Source of the DNA: Thermoplasmata archaeon
GTDB taxonomy: Archaea > Thermoplasmatota > Thermoplasmata > Lutacidiplasmatales > UBA184
Reading direction: 5' to 3'
DNA length: 5,754 bases
NCBI GenBank assembly: GCA_030039995.1
Contig: JASHUL010000204.1
Coordinates: 1 to 5,754, forward strand
How positions within the stretch are numbered: position 1 is the stretch's first letter; every line of letters begins with the position of its first letter. The notes under the pieces are model-generated. The model worked only from the letters and a program-made list of their open reading frames with translations. It ran no database searches and was not told the origin of the DNA. A program made the translations under genes and the position numbers. Below are positions 5,054-5,754 of this stretch, piece after piece.

Positions 5054-5754
5054 GCCGCCGGCTCCTGCTGCGTCAAGCAGTGCACCGACCCGAGTCCCCA
5101 GATCAGGTCCCCGCTATGGATCCCGCGGACCGTTCGGTCGGGGAACGCGGAGGCGAGGGCGTTCAGGGCGACCCGGTCGGCGGGGTCGTTGAACGTCGGC
5201 ACCAGGACCGTTTCGTTCGCGATGTAGAAGTTCAGGTAGCTCGCCGGCACTCGCTGGCCGGAGTACAGGATCGGGCTCGGCATCGGCAGCTCGACCACCT
5301 CGAACGATCGGCCGTCCGCGTCCCGGGCGCCCCGCAGGCGTCCCAAGTTCTCTTCGAGCGGGGCGTGGTTCGGGTCGTCGGTCCTCGGCTCCCGGGCAAC
5401 GGCGACGGTGCGTTCGTTCACGAAGCGCGCGACGTCGTCGATGTGACCGTGCGTGTCGTCCCCGACGATCCCCCGCGCGAGCCAGACGACTCGCTCGACC
5501 CCCAGATAGTCGGCGAAGAATCCCTCGAGCTCCGCCCGGCCGAGGCCCGGATTCCTCGCTTGCGTCGAGCCGAGGAGGCACTCCTCGGTCGCGAGCAGCG
5601 ACCCGGCCCCATTGACGTCGATCGCTCCGCCCTCGAGGACGACGGGCGACCCGTCCCGGCGCGGTCGCCAGGTAGGAACTCCGAGCGCCCGGCCGATGCG
5701 CGCCCCGAGCCGGGCGTCCCGAGCGAAGTTGTCGTACTTCGCCCAGGCCGTGAA
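5050..5754 (-). CDS. aguA: Agmatine deiminase, C-terminal part (start beyond right edge)
   Basis: The leftward frame is open from the window edge to the TAA at 5050-5052, giving 234 residues; about a third of a typical 340-370 residue enzyme is missing at the N-terminus. It belongs to the PAD_porph/agmatine deiminase family, cytosolic enzymes that hydrolyse agmatine to N-carbamoylputrescine and ammonia on the way to putrescine. Visible signatures, numbered from the edge: KYDNFARD (6-13), LEGGAIDVNGAGSLLATEECLL (40-61), GDDTHGHIDDVARFV (98-112) with the catalytic Asp/His region, SYLNFYIAN, and GLGSVHCLTQQEP near the end. The nucleophile is Cys226 of the visible part (codon 5077-5079). All visible catalytic residues are intact and there is no frameshift; the in-frame GTG at 5421 is internal, not the start. 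Related peptidyl-arginine deiminases share the domain, but the sequence favours agmatine deiminase. Confidence 0.9.
   Translation of the reverse strand, partial: FTAWAKYDNFARDARLGARIGRALGVPTWRPRRDGSPVVLEGGAIDVNGAGSLLATEECLLGSTQARNPGLGRAELEGFFADYLGVERVVWLARGIVGDDTHGHIDDVARFVNERTVAVAREPRTDDPNHAPLEENLGRLRGARDADGRSFEVVELPMPSPILYSGQRVPASYLNFYIANETVLVPTFNDPADRVALNALASAFPDRTVRGIHSGDLIWGLGSVHCLTQQEPAA

Noticed and set aside
5050..5421. The agmatine deiminase C-terminus as a separate short gene starting at GTG 5421
   Set aside because: The same frame continues without a stop to the window edge and carries the EGG, DDTHGHIDD and other family motifs, so this is one gene.
5114..5612. Two other minus-strand open frames (5114-5581 and 5418-5612)
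   Set aside because: Both are out-of-frame shadows of the agmatine deiminase gene with Arg/Gly/Pro-rich or Ser/Arg-rich products and no motif.

Overview
This is a GC-rich, gene-dense window with seven protein-coding genes, two of them cut by the window edges. I see no RNA gene, transposon, CRISPR array or phage gene. Very high GC, GTG as well as ATG starts, no recognisable -35/-10 promoters, and a glycosyltransferase plus MscS pair known from archaea suggest a high-GC archaeon, perhaps a member of Thermoplasmatota. That placement is inference; a GC-rich bacterium cannot be excluded from the sequence alone.

Layout: the N-terminus of a small membrane protein reads leftward off the left edge (3-140, minus). 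A divergent intergenic region of about 200 bp follows. Five genes then run rightward: a GT-B glycosyltransferase (344-1726), an MscS-type mechanosensitive channel starting on the very next base (1727-2506), an AKR13-like aldo/keto reductase (2544-3530), a compact FUSC-family membrane protein (3661-4671), and a small PH/GRAM-like protein one base later (4673-5053). Converging on it from the right, with overlapping stop codons, is the C-terminal two thirds of an agmatine deiminase (5050-5754, minus).

Functional reading: glycosyltransferase and MscS look like one osmotic-stress unit. The enzyme has trehalose-synthase-like features and could make a compatible solute, and the channel could release solutes on down-shock. 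FUSC and the PH-like protein form a second tightly coupled pair, possibly a transporter with a cytosolic or membrane-associated partner. The aldo/keto reductase sits between these pairs as a general carbonyl-detoxifying enzyme. Agmatine deiminase belongs to polyamine metabolism (agmatine to N-carbamoylputrescine) and is on the opposite strand. The very long antisense open frames across the window are composition artefacts.
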